Of a stretch of DNA of 64,000 nt, positions 41,260 through 49,228 are shown one piece after another. Position numbers and translations under genes: made by a program. Numbering within the stretch: the first letter of the stretch is position 1; each line of letters opens with the position of its first letter. The DNA comes from Butyrivibrio sp. GTDB lineage: Bacteria; Bacillota; Clostridia; Lachnospirales; Lachnospiraceae. Below the pieces are notes generated by a model. The model did no database searches, had not been told where the DNA came from, and worked only from the letters and a program-made list of their open reading frames with translations. The stretch is taken from contig SVFY01000016.1 in assembly GCA_015056625.1 (NCBI GenBank), positions 1 to 64,000 on the forward strand, read 5' to 3'.

Positions 41260-43074
41260 ATGGCATTTGATGGAATTACAGTTGCAAATTTAAAAAGAGA
41301 TTTTGAAAACCTCCTGGTGGGAGGTCGTATATACAAGATTGCTCAGACAGAGAGCGACGAGCTTTTTATCACAGTCAAGCTCTCCTACGAGGCAGCAGAA
41401 CAATATGGTATCAAGCAGACAAGGCTGGTGCTGTCAGCAGACGCATCCCTCCCTCTTGTATACCTTACTGACGAAAGCAAGGCTTCTCCTATGACTGCGC
41501 CAAACTTCTGCATGCTCCTTAGAAAGCACATCCAGAACGGCCGCATCACGTCTGTATCTCAACCAGGCGGACTTGAGAGGATAATCCGGTTTGAGATCGA
41601 GCACCTTGATGAAATGGGTGACCTGCGCCACAAGGTCCTTCTTATAGAGATCATGGGCAAATACAGCAATATAATATTTACTGACGAGCAGGACGTTATC
41701 ATAGACAGTATCAAGCATATCCCAGCCTCAGTCAGCTCCGTAAGAGAGGTCCTTCCCGGCCGCACCTACTTTATCCCAAGTCAGGACAAGGCTAATCCCC
41801 TTGAGACTACTGCAGATGAGTTTTCATCTCTCGTGCTGGGTAAGCCCATGCCTGTATTTAAGGCAATCTATTCAAGCTACACCGGCCTTTCTCCTATTAT
41901 CGCACAGGAGATCTGCTACAGAGCCTTAGTTGATGCAGATAAGCCCGCCAACGCCCTTTCTACCTCAGAGTCCATATCTGTGTACAGGGCCTTTGACGTC
42001 ATTATGGAACATGTAAGAGAAGGCTCTTTTGTCCCTGCCATCTACTATGACGGGGATGCACCAAAAGAGTACTCTTCCATCCCGCTTAGTATCTACGGCT
42101 TTGACCTTAAAGATGCCAGTAACCCTTCCCTGGAGTCTTCAGTTCCAGGCATCAGAGTCATTTCTGATATTTCAGCGCTTATATCCCAGTACTACGCTGA
42201 AAAGAATGTGGTTACCAGGATAAAACAAAAGTCAGTGGACCTTAGAAAGATCGTTCAGACCACTCTTGAGAGGAATGTTAGGAAGTACGAACTTCAAAGA
42301 AAGCAGATGGCTGACTGCGACAAAAAGGACAAGTACAGAGTTTACGGAGAACTCCTTAACACCTATGGCTATAGCGTTAACGAGGGTGATAAGTCCATTA
42401 CTGTCAATGATTACAACACAGGAAAAGACATTACGATTCCTCTGGACCCTACTCTCTCCGCCAGAGAAAACGCTAATAAATACTTTGATAAGTACACCAA
42501 ATTAAAGCGCACAGCTCAGGCCCTTGAAGAGCAGATGAAGGAAGTTTCTGAGACCATAGAACAGCTTGAATCCATAGCAACTTCCCTTGATATTGCAAAA
42601 AAGGAATCTGATCTTGCCCAGATCAGGCAGGAGCTTTCTGAAAGCGGCTATATCAAGTCCCACGTGACCAGTAAAAACGGCAGGAAAGAAAAGATCACAA
42701 GCAAACCCTTCCATTACCTTAGTAGCGATGGCTTTGATATTTATGTTGGAAAGAACAATATCCAGAACGATGAGCTCACCTTCAAGACCGCTAATGGTGG
42801 CGACTGGTGGTTTCATGCCAAAAAGATCCCCGGCTCCCACGTAGTTCTTTTAACCGGAGGAAAGGAAGTTCCAGACAGAGCCTTCGAGGAAGCTGCAGCC
42901 CTTGCTGCCTACTATTCAAAGGGCAAGATGCAGGAAAAGGTTGAGATCGACTATCTAAAGCGCAAAGACGTCAAAAAGCCAAATGGCGCAAAGCCAGGTT
43001 TTGTGGTCTATTACACCAACTACTCCATGGCCATTGCGCCAGATATTTCATCTCTTAAGCTTATAAGCGACTGA
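41260..43074 (+). CDS. rqcH: RqcH (NFACT family), ribosome quality-control factor
   Basis: Binds stalled 50S subunits carrying peptidyl-tRNA and adds C-terminal alanine tails that mark nascent chains for degradation. The N-terminal NFACT-N domain includes MAFDGITVANLK and EIMGKYSNIIF. A central coiled coil spans about residues 290-455. The NFACT-R domain holds GGDWWFHAKKIPGSHVVL (about residues 510-530). Length is 604 aa. Older annotations call this family fibronectin-binding protein, a name that does not describe its main role. It ends 3 bases from convergent glgX. Confidence 0.94.
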   Translation: MAFDGITVANLKRDFENLLVGGRIYKIAQTESDELFITVKLSYEAAEQYGIKQTRLVLSADASLPLVYLTDESKASPMTAPNFCMLLRKHIQNGRITSVSQPGGLERIIRFEIEHLDEMGDLRHKVLLIEIMGKYSNIIFTDEQDVIIDSIKHIPASVSSVREVLPGRTYFIPSQDKANPLETTADEFSSLVLGKPMPVFKAIYSSYTGLSPIIAQEICYRALVDADKPANALSTSESISVYRAFDVIMEHVREGSFVPAIYYDGDAPKEYSSIPLSIYGFDLKDASNPSLESSVPGIRVISDISALISQYYAEKNVVTRIKQKSVDLRKIVQTTLERNVRKYELQRKQMADCDKKDKYRVYGELLNTYGYSVNEGDKSITVNDYNTGKDITIPLDPTLSARENANKYFDKYTKLKRTAQALEEQMKEVSETIEQLESIATSLDIAKKESDLAQIRQELSESGYIKSHVTSKNGRKEKITSKPFHYLSSDGFDIYVGKNNIQNDELTFKTANGGDWWFHAKKIPGSHVVLLTGGKEVPDRAFEEAAALAAYYSKGKMQEKVEIDYLKRKDVKKPNGAKPGFVVYYTNYSMAIAPDISSLKLISD

Positions 43075-43077
43075 TAT

Positions 43078-45174
43078 TTACTTTGTTATCAATATAGCTG
43101 TTGTTCTAGGACCAAGGTCAATGTGGCTTTGGTCCTTTATTTTGTATTCTTTTCCAACATCTGTGGAAATGTCTGAAGACCTGAAAGCCAGATACCATTT
43201 CCTATCCTTGGGGATAACTGGAAGTTCAAAGGTATGAGACTCCCAATGGGCATTTACTGCCACATATATAAAAGCATCCTTCCTGGTTCCGTACTTCTCG
43301 TGGTCCTCAGCAAACATGTAGGCAAAGGCTAGATTATGAGCGTTTTCATCAAACTCCCATGGCTTTAATGAGTGGAAAGAAAGCTCCGGATAACCTGTTC
43401 CATTTTCACCAAAGTTAAACTTACTTCCCATAAGAACAGGATGCGAACGCCTGAAGGCGATGAGTCTTTTTACATATGCAAAGAGGTCTTTGTTCCTGTC
43501 CTTATCAAGCAGCGACCAGTCAAGATAAGAAATCTCGTTGTCCTGACAGTAGGCGTTATTGTTGCCAAACTGGGTGTTGCCAAACTCATCTCCAGACAGG
43601 AGCATTGGTATTCCCCTGCTGGTGAGAAGAATGGTCATCATGTTCTTCATCTGACGAAATCTAAGGTCTAAAACTTCAGGGTCAGAGGTATCTCCTTCTA
43701 CTCCGCAGTTCCAGCTGTCGTTAGAATCTGCTCCATCTCTGTTATCTTCGCCATTAGCCTCGTTGTGCTTGTCATTGTAGGAAACCAGGTCATACATGGT
43801 AAAGCCGTCATGACAGGTAACAAAGTTGATGGATGCGGCTGCGCTTCTTGTGCCGTACATGTCATTAGAGCCCTTGATTCGCCAGATAAGTTCAGGCATG
43901 TTCTCTGCCCCGCCCTTTATAAAGCGCCGCAGGCAGTCCCTGTATTTCCCGTTCCAGTCAGACCATCTGCCCCAGGATGGGAATGTTCCAACCTGGTATA
44001 GTCCCCCTGCATCCCAGGCTTCTGCTATCAATATGCATTTTCCAAGGACTGCATCGTGGGCTATGGCATCAAGAAGTGGCGGATCCATCATTGGAGAGCC
44101 GTCTCTATTTCTTGAGAGGATAGATGCAAGATCGAACCTAAAGCCGTCCACATGGTACTCAGAAACCCAGTATCTCAGGCAATCCAGAACCACGTTTCTG
44201 ACCACAGGATTATTGCAGTTCATGGTGTTTCCACAGCCACTGAAATTGTAGTAATGCCCCTCAGGTGTAAGCAGATAATAAGTCCTGTTATCAACTCCCT
44301 TATAGGATATATATGGGCCATCCTCATTGCCCTCTGCAGTATGATTGAACACCACATCAAGGACCACTTCTATCCCTTCTCTGTGGAGCCTCTTGATCAG
44401 GCCCTTAAGTTCATCAGCCTCCATGCCAAAGGGCGCGGACGCTGCGTACCCTGCTTTAGGGGCAAAAAAGTCAACGGTTGAATATCCCCAGTAGTTATAG
44501 AGCCTCTTTTCATTCACCACTCTGCTGTTTTCAAACTCATCAAACTCAAAGATCGGCATGAGCTCTACGCAATTTACCCCAAGCTCTTTAAGATATGGCA
44601 GCTTTTCAGCTATTCCTGCGAAGGTGCCATTTCTTTTAACACCGCTGCTACCATGCTGGGTGAAGCTCCTTACGTGCATCTCGTAGATTACAAGATCGCA
44701 CTGCCTTTTTTCAAGGGGCTTGTCCCCCTCCCAAAGGTAGTCCTGCCTTATGATCTGACCTCGATATTTAAATTGCGTTTTAGGATCTGGATTTACGCCC
44801 CAGACAGATCTGCCAGATACAGACTTGGCATAGGGGTCCAAAAGAACTTTTGATTTATCAAACAGCTGCCCTTTTGCCGGGTTATACGGTCCATCAAAGC
44901 GATAGCCATACTCCGTGGTCTCGATGTCGATCCCATAGATCAGCATTGTATATACATTTCCAATCCTGAACTCATCAGGAAATGGTATCTCAACAAAGGG
45001 CTTCTCCTGGCCGTGGTGAAACAAGACCAGAGTGCAGCTTGTGGCCTCTTTTGAAAAGATACTGAAATTAACTGCCCCGTCTTCACAGAGGCTTGCTCCA
45101 AAAGGAAACACCCTGCCTACTCGGTAAGCAAGACCCTTTATGGTATTGGTGGGAAAAGTATCTATCAGCTTCAT
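43078..45174 (-). CDS. glgX: Glycogen debranching enzyme, isoamylase type
   Basis: Cleaves alpha-1,6 branch points of glycogen. An N-terminal CBM48-like domain (about residues 20-125) precedes a GH13 barrel. Catalytic residues are visible as the nucleophile Asp in GFRFDLAS, the acid Glu in LIAEAWD, and the transition-state His-Asp in TCHDGFT. A C-terminal beta domain follows. The length of 698 aa fits GlgX/TreX enzymes. The start overlaps the response-regulator stop by 4 bp, so the two are co-translated. glgA lies about 10 kb away. Confidence 0.93.
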   Translation of the reverse strand: MKLIDTFPTNTIKGLAYRVGRVFPFGASLCEDGAVNFSIFSKEATSCTLVLFHHGQEKPFVEIPFPDEFRIGNVYTMLIYGIDIETTEYGYRFDGPYNPAKGQLFDKSKVLLDPYAKSVSGRSVWGVNPDPKTQFKYRGQIIRQDYLWEGDKPLEKRQCDLVIYEMHVRSFTQHGSSGVKRNGTFAGIAEKLPYLKELGVNCVELMPIFEFDEFENSRVVNEKRLYNYWGYSTVDFFAPKAGYAASAPFGMEADELKGLIKRLHREGIEVVLDVVFNHTAEGNEDGPYISYKGVDNRTYYLLTPEGHYYNFSGCGNTMNCNNPVVRNVVLDCLRYWVSEYHVDGFRFDLASILSRNRDGSPMMDPPLLDAIAHDAVLGKCILIAEAWDAGGLYQVGTFPSWGRWSDWNGKYRDCLRRFIKGGAENMPELIWRIKGSNDMYGTRSAAASINFVTCHDGFTMYDLVSYNDKHNEANGEDNRDGADSNDSWNCGVEGDTSDPEVLDLRFRQMKNMMTILLTSRGIPMLLSGDEFGNTQFGNNNAYCQDNEISYLDWSLLDKDRNKDLFAYVKRLIAFRRSHPVLMGSKFNFGENGTGYPELSFHSLKPWEFDENAHNLAFAYMFAEDHEKYGTRKDAFIYVAVNAHWESHTFELPVIPKDRKWYLAFRSSDISTDVGKEYKIKDQSHIDLGPRTTAILITK
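43108..43144 (+). terminator. rqcH terminator inside the end of glgX
   Basis: AGGACCAA (43108-43115) pairs with TTGGTCCT (43129-43136) and is followed by TTATTTTG on the plus strand. It starts 34 bases after the rqcH stop and is at the same time glgX coding sequence. Confidence 0.7.
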
Positions 45175-46190
45175 AAGCCCTTATCCCTCATGTTGTAGTT
45201 AGTATCCTCATCTATCATCCGCAGCATGATCTCAGCAAATATGGGATCAAACTGGGTACCTTTTCCCTTTTCTATCTCAGCTCGTACAACTTCCTGCGGA
45301 AGGCTCCTTCTGTAGCTTCTGTTGCTGGTCATGGCGTCATAAGCGTCAGCTATGGCAATGATCCTGGCCATTTCAGGGATATCTTCTCCTTTAAGCCCCT
45401 CAGGATAGCCTCTCCCATCAAATCTCTCGTGATGCCATCTGGCGCCGATCGAGAGCTCTGGCATATCCTGGATATTAGAAAGAATTGCTGCTCCCTTCTC
45501 AGGGTGGGTTTTTATTATGGCATATTCCTCATCGTCAAGCTTGCCATTTTTATTGATGATGGCATCAGGAATTCCAATCTTTCCAACATCGTGCAAAAGG
45601 CCAGTGATATATATCCTCTGAAGAGCTGATACATCGTATCCAGCACGCCTTGCAATCTCAGCAGAATAATCTGCAACTCTCACTGAATGACCGTTGGTAT
45701 AGGTATCCTTAGCATCTATGGCAGCTGCCAGGCTCTTGACGATGCCAAGAAACAGTTCTTCATTCTGCCTGCTCTTTTTCGCAACTTCACTGGCTAGGTC
45801 TTTTTGCAGCCTGTTAAGTTCTATGCAGTGAGTTACTCTAAGCGCAAGTATCTTGGGGGCAAAAGGCTTTCTGATAAAATCCTTGGCTCCAAGTTCAAGG
45901 GCTTTTTCCTCGATATCCCCATTTTCGTTGCCGGTAAGGAATATTACTGGAGTTTCCTCTTTTCCAAGCTCTCTTTCAAGATCTCTGAGTGCCTTGTAGG
46001 TCTCAATTCCGTCCATATCCGGCATCATGACATCCAAAAGAAGTATATCAGGAGTCTGAACCCTGATATACTCAAGAAGCGCCTTGCCAGAGGTCAATGG
46101 CGCAACAGACATGCCTTCTTTTCCAAGAATGCCCCTGACAAGCGTTATGATAGAAACATCATCATCTACGATGGCTACCTTATACTCCAT
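45171..46190 (-). CDS. Response regulator with HD-GYP output domain
   Basis: The N-terminal receiver has phospho-acceptor Asp53 (LLDVMMPDMDG), an acidic pair DD near residues 9-11, and the conserved Lys in FIRKPFAP. A short linker helix joins it to an HD-GYP domain with intact LLHDVGKIGIPD and the RWHHERFDGRGYP motif. It should hydrolyse cyclic di-GMP under two-component control. No sensor kinase is nearby. Coupled translation with glgX suggests a link between second-messenger signalling and glycogen use (inference). Confidence 0.93.
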   Translation of the reverse strand: MEYKVAIVDDDVSIITLVRGILGKEGMSVAPLTSGKALLEYIRVQTPDILLLDVMMPDMDGIETYKALRDLERELGKEETPVIFLTGNENGDIEEKALELGAKDFIRKPFAPKILALRVTHCIELNRLQKDLASEVAKKSRQNEELFLGIVKSLAAAIDAKDTYTNGHSVRVADYSAEIARRAGYDVSALQRIYITGLLHDVGKIGIPDAIINKNGKLDDEEYAIIKTHPEKGAAILSNIQDMPELSIGARWHHERFDGRGYPEGLKGEDIPEMARIIAIADAYDAMTSNRSYRRSLPQEVVRAEIEKGKGTQFDPIFAEIMLRMIDEDTNYNMRDKGL

Positions 46191-46255
46191 TTATTATCCC
46201 TTTAAATATGAGACAATACCTACGCTACTTATACAATTAATTTTATCTTGTAAAT

Positions 46256-46293
46256 AAAAATGTCGCAATACCATTAAAGTAATGATATTGCGA
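46256..46293 (-). terminator. Intrinsic terminator overlapping the permease stop codon
   Basis: TCGCAATA and CATTA pair with TAATG and TATTGCGA around a three-base loop with one mismatch. ATTTTTATTT follows on the minus strand. The permease stop codon (46274-46276) lies inside the stem. Confidence 0.82.
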
Positions 46294-47410
46294 ACCTAAA
46301 CCCTACAAGTACTATGAGGAATAATATATTTGCCAGTGTGAACATTCCAAAGTATTTACCTGTATTATCAGGAAATTCCTTGGTATAGGCCTTAAAAGAA
46401 ATGAGGCTCGCCATGGATGCGATAAGCGTCCCCAGTCCTCCAACGTTAACTCCCACAAGAAGGGCTGTGTAATTAGTTGTAAAGCCAGAAAGCATCAGGG
46501 TTGCTGGAACGTTACTTATAAACTGGCTAAGGATCACTCCTATAGCAAATTCCCTACCTGTAAGAACTGTTCCAAGAAAATCACTTATGTAGTCTATCCT
46601 GCCCATATTTCCAGTAAATATGAAAAAGCCAATGAAAGTAAGAAGCAAAATATAGTCAGCTCTTAAGAGGATCTTAAAGTCCATACCTCCAACTACAACA
46701 AGAACTATGATAGCAAACACATACCAGGGGATCACTCTTACCACAGTCAAAAGAGCTACTGCAAAAAGCACTGCGTAGATAATAATCTGTATTTTGCTTC
46801 CAAATCTGCTGGTAATGGAGTTTTCTTTTGTATTTGAAAGCTTCTCTTTTCTGCCTGGTAATGTAAAGAGGCATGCAAAAAGTAAAACTGCTGATATCAG
46901 GCTATATGGAAGCATAGTCAGTATGAATGCTGAAAGCTTCATACCTGTAAGCCCGTATAGATAAAGATTCTGGGGATTGCCAATGGGTGTAAGCATACTT
47001 CCAAGGTTTGCTGCAATTGTCTGAAGTACAACTACAGGTATCATAAGATCCTCTCTCTTACAGCTACTAAGGATCATGATTGCCAGTGGAACAAAGGTTA
47101 TCAGCGCCACATCATTGGTTATAAGCATGCTTCCTATAAAGCACATGAACACCAAAACCACTGCCAGCTCAAATCCGTTTTGGACCTTGGATAAAAGAGC
47201 TATGGCTATCCTCTCAAACACCGAGTTCTCTTTAAGTCCCTGGATTATTACCATTAGTCCCCACAGGATTCCCAGGGACCTGAAATCAATATATGAAATG
47301 TATGTCCTGTCCGGACGAATGAAAAATGCTGAAATTATGGCAAGTACCCATGCTATGCACAGCACTTTATCAAGTCTTTTGATCTTACTCTTAATACCAC
47401 TCACAACCAC
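46274..47410 (-). CDS. SLC13/ArsB-type anion permease
   Basis: Integral membrane protein with about ten helices and two inverted halves. The ion-transporter-superfamily hairpin motifs are visible as SMLITNDVALITFVPLA, then TPIGNPQNLYLYGL, and in the second half FISNVPATLMLSGF. Such permeases move dicarboxylates, sulfate, arsenite or citrate. No ars genes are present, so the substrate is open. The 378-aa length is on the short side for the family. It starts 21 bases after the IMPase-like gene. Confidence 0.85.
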   Translation of the reverse strand: MVVSGIKSKIKRLDKVLCIAWVLAIISAFFIRPDRTYISYIDFRSLGILWGLMVIIQGLKENSVFERIAIALLSKVQNGFELAVVLVFMCFIGSMLITNDVALITFVPLAIMILSSCKREDLMIPVVVLQTIAANLGSMLTPIGNPQNLYLYGLTGMKLSAFILTMLPYSLISAVLLFACLFTLPGRKEKLSNTKENSITSRFGSKIQIIIYAVLFAVALLTVVRVIPWYVFAIIVLVVVGGMDFKILLRADYILLLTFIGFFIFTGNMGRIDYISDFLGTVLTGREFAIGVILSQFISNVPATLMLSGFTTNYTALLVGVNVGGLGTLIASMASLISFKAYTKEFPDNTGKYFGMFTLANILFLIVLVGFRFAISLL

Positions 47411-47431
47411 TAACTTCCTTAAACCAAATTC

Positions 47432-48199
47432 TTATTTAAAGCACTCAGGGATTTCTTTTACTCCTCTTGCCCTGCAGATGGCAGATGTCGCTCCCCTGAA
47501 GCTTATTGGATCACCATTTATATCTGTTACTGTGCAGCCTGCCTCTATGGCGATAAGAGCCGCTGCAGCATAGTCCCACAGCTGTATCTTAAGCTCAAAG
47601 TAAAGTCCTACTCTTCCCATAGCTACGCAGCACATATCCCAAGCAGCAGTTCCTGACCTTCTAAGGTCAACACACAGAGGAAGCAGCTTTTTACCAATGT
47701 CAAAAGACCTATCCCTAAGATCTTCATAATATGGCGCAGTTCCAAATACAGAAAGCTGATCAGATAATGGCGCATCAGATGACATTATTCGTTCGCCATT
47801 AAGGTACGCTCCCTGCCCTTTAGTTGCGTGAAACATCATGTCGTCGTATGGGTTGTAAACCACCGCCATATAGGGCTTTCCATCTTTTAAAAGACCTACT
47901 GAAATAACTGAAGGTCTGTACTCATATATAAAGTTGGATGTCCCATCAATTGGATCAATAACAAAGCTGTATCCGCTTTCCATCTTGGATGTAAACACAT
48001 CCTGACCATCTTCCTCACCAAGAAACTCCGCTTCTGGAAGGACGTTCTTTAGCCTCTCCATCAAAAAAGCCTGGATCTTCTCATCCATCTCTGTGCAGAA
48101 ATTCGCATGGCCCGCTTTCTCCATGATCTTGGGGCGCTTGGATGTAAGGAGTATTTCTCCTGCTTCTTTTACGATTTTTATAATGTCTTCTATGAACAT
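47432..48199 (-). CDS. Inositol monophosphatase family protein
   Basis: Mg-dependent phosphatase fold. Metal ligands are visible in GEED (61-64), in DPIDGTSNF (82-90) and in the C-terminal LWDYAAAALI. The 255-aa length fits. The substrate may be inositol phosphate, PAP or a sugar bisphosphate; sequence alone does not decide. Likely co-transcribed with the permease downstream. Confidence 0.9.
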   Translation of the reverse strand: MFIEDIIKIVKEAGEILLTSKRPKIMEKAGHANFCTEMDEKIQAFLMERLKNVLPEAEFLGEEDGQDVFTSKMESGYSFVIDPIDGTSNFIYEYRPSVISVGLLKDGKPYMAVVYNPYDDMMFHATKGQGAYLNGERIMSSDAPLSDQLSVFGTAPYYEDLRDRSFDIGKKLLPLCVDLRRSGTAAWDMCCVAMGRVGLYFELKIQLWDYAAAALIAIEAGCTVTDINGDPISFRGATSAICRARGVKEIPECFK

Positions 48200-48229
48200 T
48201 TCAAATTCACCTCGAGAATCAATATTAGG

Positions 48230-48592
48230 TCAAGCATAAATATCATCATATCCCCAATAAAAAGCTTCAATCTCTTTATATTCATCTAAATCGTCTTTAT
48301 AAAGAATGGAATTGTCCTCACACCATTTTCTCAGATACTCTGCAGCCTCTTCTATTTCTAGCTCATGCAACTCAGGCATTAGCACGCACTCATTAAAGTA
48401 ATCTTCATCCTTATTCCAATTGCAATAGCGCTCAGCCAAATCCTTTTCTATACTATTGCTTCTTTCATTAGAAAGCAATCCAAAAATACAATTATGTTTT
48501 TTATCCCAAAACCAATCAAATTCATATTTATAATCTCTTGTAGAAACTACTAAGAGACTTAAGCTTACTTCTTTGCTTTTTACGTTTTTCAT
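48230..48592 (-). CDS. Hypothetical acidic protein, about 120 aa
   Basis: Not recognised. The protein is acidic and rich in Trp, Tyr and Glu, with no signal or membrane helix; it is mostly helical after residue 50. The start at 48592 is set by GGGAGG 7-8 bases upstream. This size, acidity and aromatic content are seen in many immunity or antitoxin-like proteins, but no toxin gene is next to it. It immediately follows the KilA-N remnant and probably belongs to the same accessory patch. Confidence 0.6.
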   Translation of the reverse strand: MKNVKSKEVSLSLLVVSTRDYKYEFDWFWDKKHNCIFGLLSNERSNSIEKDLAERYCNWNKDEDYFNECVLMPELHELEIEEAAEYLRKWCEDNSILYKDDLDEYKEIEAFYWGYDDIYA

Positions 48593-48594
48593 TT

Positions 48595-48816
48595 TCAATC
48601 CTCCCATTGCATATGAATAATAAATTCCAAAGCTATATCAGAATGTGCATAGGTTCCTCCATATCGCCCTGCTTTAGTTACAATACCGATTGCATTAACG
48701 CTTTCTATCCATTTTGTTGGCGACATTGTAAATGCATGCAAGCCCGCTTCACTTCTAAACCCGTCGAATTCGACGGGTTTAACTTCTTGAAATATGACAT
48801 GTTCACATCCTAACAC
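48595..48816 (-). pseudogene. KilA-N domain fragment
   Basis: The 73-residue frame contains PVEFDGFRSEAG, then SPTKWIESVNAIGI and GRYGGTYAHSDIALEF. These are the middle and end of a KilA-N domain, a DNA-binding module of phages and mobile elements. The first 40-50 residues of the domain are missing. After IALEF, the usual ASWISPEF continuation is replaced by eight unrelated residues and a stop. The frame begins with GTG inside the end of the HTH gene. It is best read as a remnant truncated at both ends. Confidence 0.75.
48756..48781. repeat. 26-bp perfect palindrome
   Basis: Each half is TAAACCCGTCGAA and there is no spacer. It lies within the KilA-N remnant, where it encodes residues around KPVEFDGF. 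The flanking bases do not pair. Confidence 0.9.
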
Positions 48817-49099
48817 TATTTGTCTCGTCTACTTGATCTTGCAAGCCCTTATAATATTCCAAGTACCGGTAAGCTGTTCTCCTACTGACATTGCCCTCTG
48901 CTACAATCTCCATAATGGTCTTGCCACTTTCATACTTCAGTATAAAATCATTGTAAGCGGACATCCATGCATCATCATGCTTTTTGCGCCCTCCAAAGTT
49001 ACGGGCACGTAATTTTTTATTTTCTACTTCAAGCTCAGCTACTTTCTTTTCCAATTCTTTAATTCTTTTAAGTGCTTCCTCTAGAGTTGAAATCCTCAT
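48803..49099 (-). CDS. Small coiled-coil and helix-turn-helix protein
   Basis: About 98 aa. An N-terminal heptad region (ALKRIKELEKKVAELEVENKKL) is a clear coiled coil. A Lys/Arg-rich GRKKHDD stretch follows. The C-terminal resolvase-like helix-turn-helix reads ILKYESGKTIMEIVAEGNVSRRTAYRYL. The start at 49099 is chosen because GAGGTGG precedes it and the predicted transcription start (about 49118) excludes the longer frame. Likely a dimeric DNA-binding regulator of a mobile element. Its end overlaps the KilA-N remnant by 3 bases at the stop. Confidence 0.7.
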   Translation of the reverse strand: MRISTLEEALKRIKELEKKVAELEVENKKLRARNFGGRKKHDDAWMSAYNDFILKYESGKTIMEIVAEGNVSRRTAYRYLEYYKGLQDQVDETNSVRM

Positions 49100-49124
49100 T
49101 TGTGCCACCTCGCTTTCTGACACT

Positions 49125-49153
49125 ATTGTAACCCACGCCATTGTTTGTGTCAA
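49125..49153 (-). promoter_or_regulatory. Promoter and possible operator of the HTH gene
   Basis: On the minus strand, TTGACA (49148-49153) and TACAAT (49125-49130) have a 17-bp spacer, close to perfect sigma-A consensus. GTGTCA/TGACAC half-sites occur at 49147-49152, 49163-49168 and 49118-49123. Confidence 0.75.
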
Positions 49154-49184
49154 ACTGCTTTATGACACCAAAAATCCATTCACT

Positions 49185-49215
49185 AAAAAAGGCTTGACCA
49201 AACGGCCAAGCCTTT
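49185..49215 (-). terminator. Intrinsic terminator of the surface-protein gene
   Basis: AAAGGCTTG/CAAGCCTTT, extended inward by CC/GG, is followed by TTTTTT on the minus strand, right after the stop at 49229. Confidence 0.9.
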
Positions 49216-49228
49216 AAACTAACTTAGA

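Noticed and set aside
48595..49153. Prophage or complete mobile element
   Set aside because: No integrase, terminase, capsid or transposase gene is nearby and no flanking repeats were found; only a remnant is supported.
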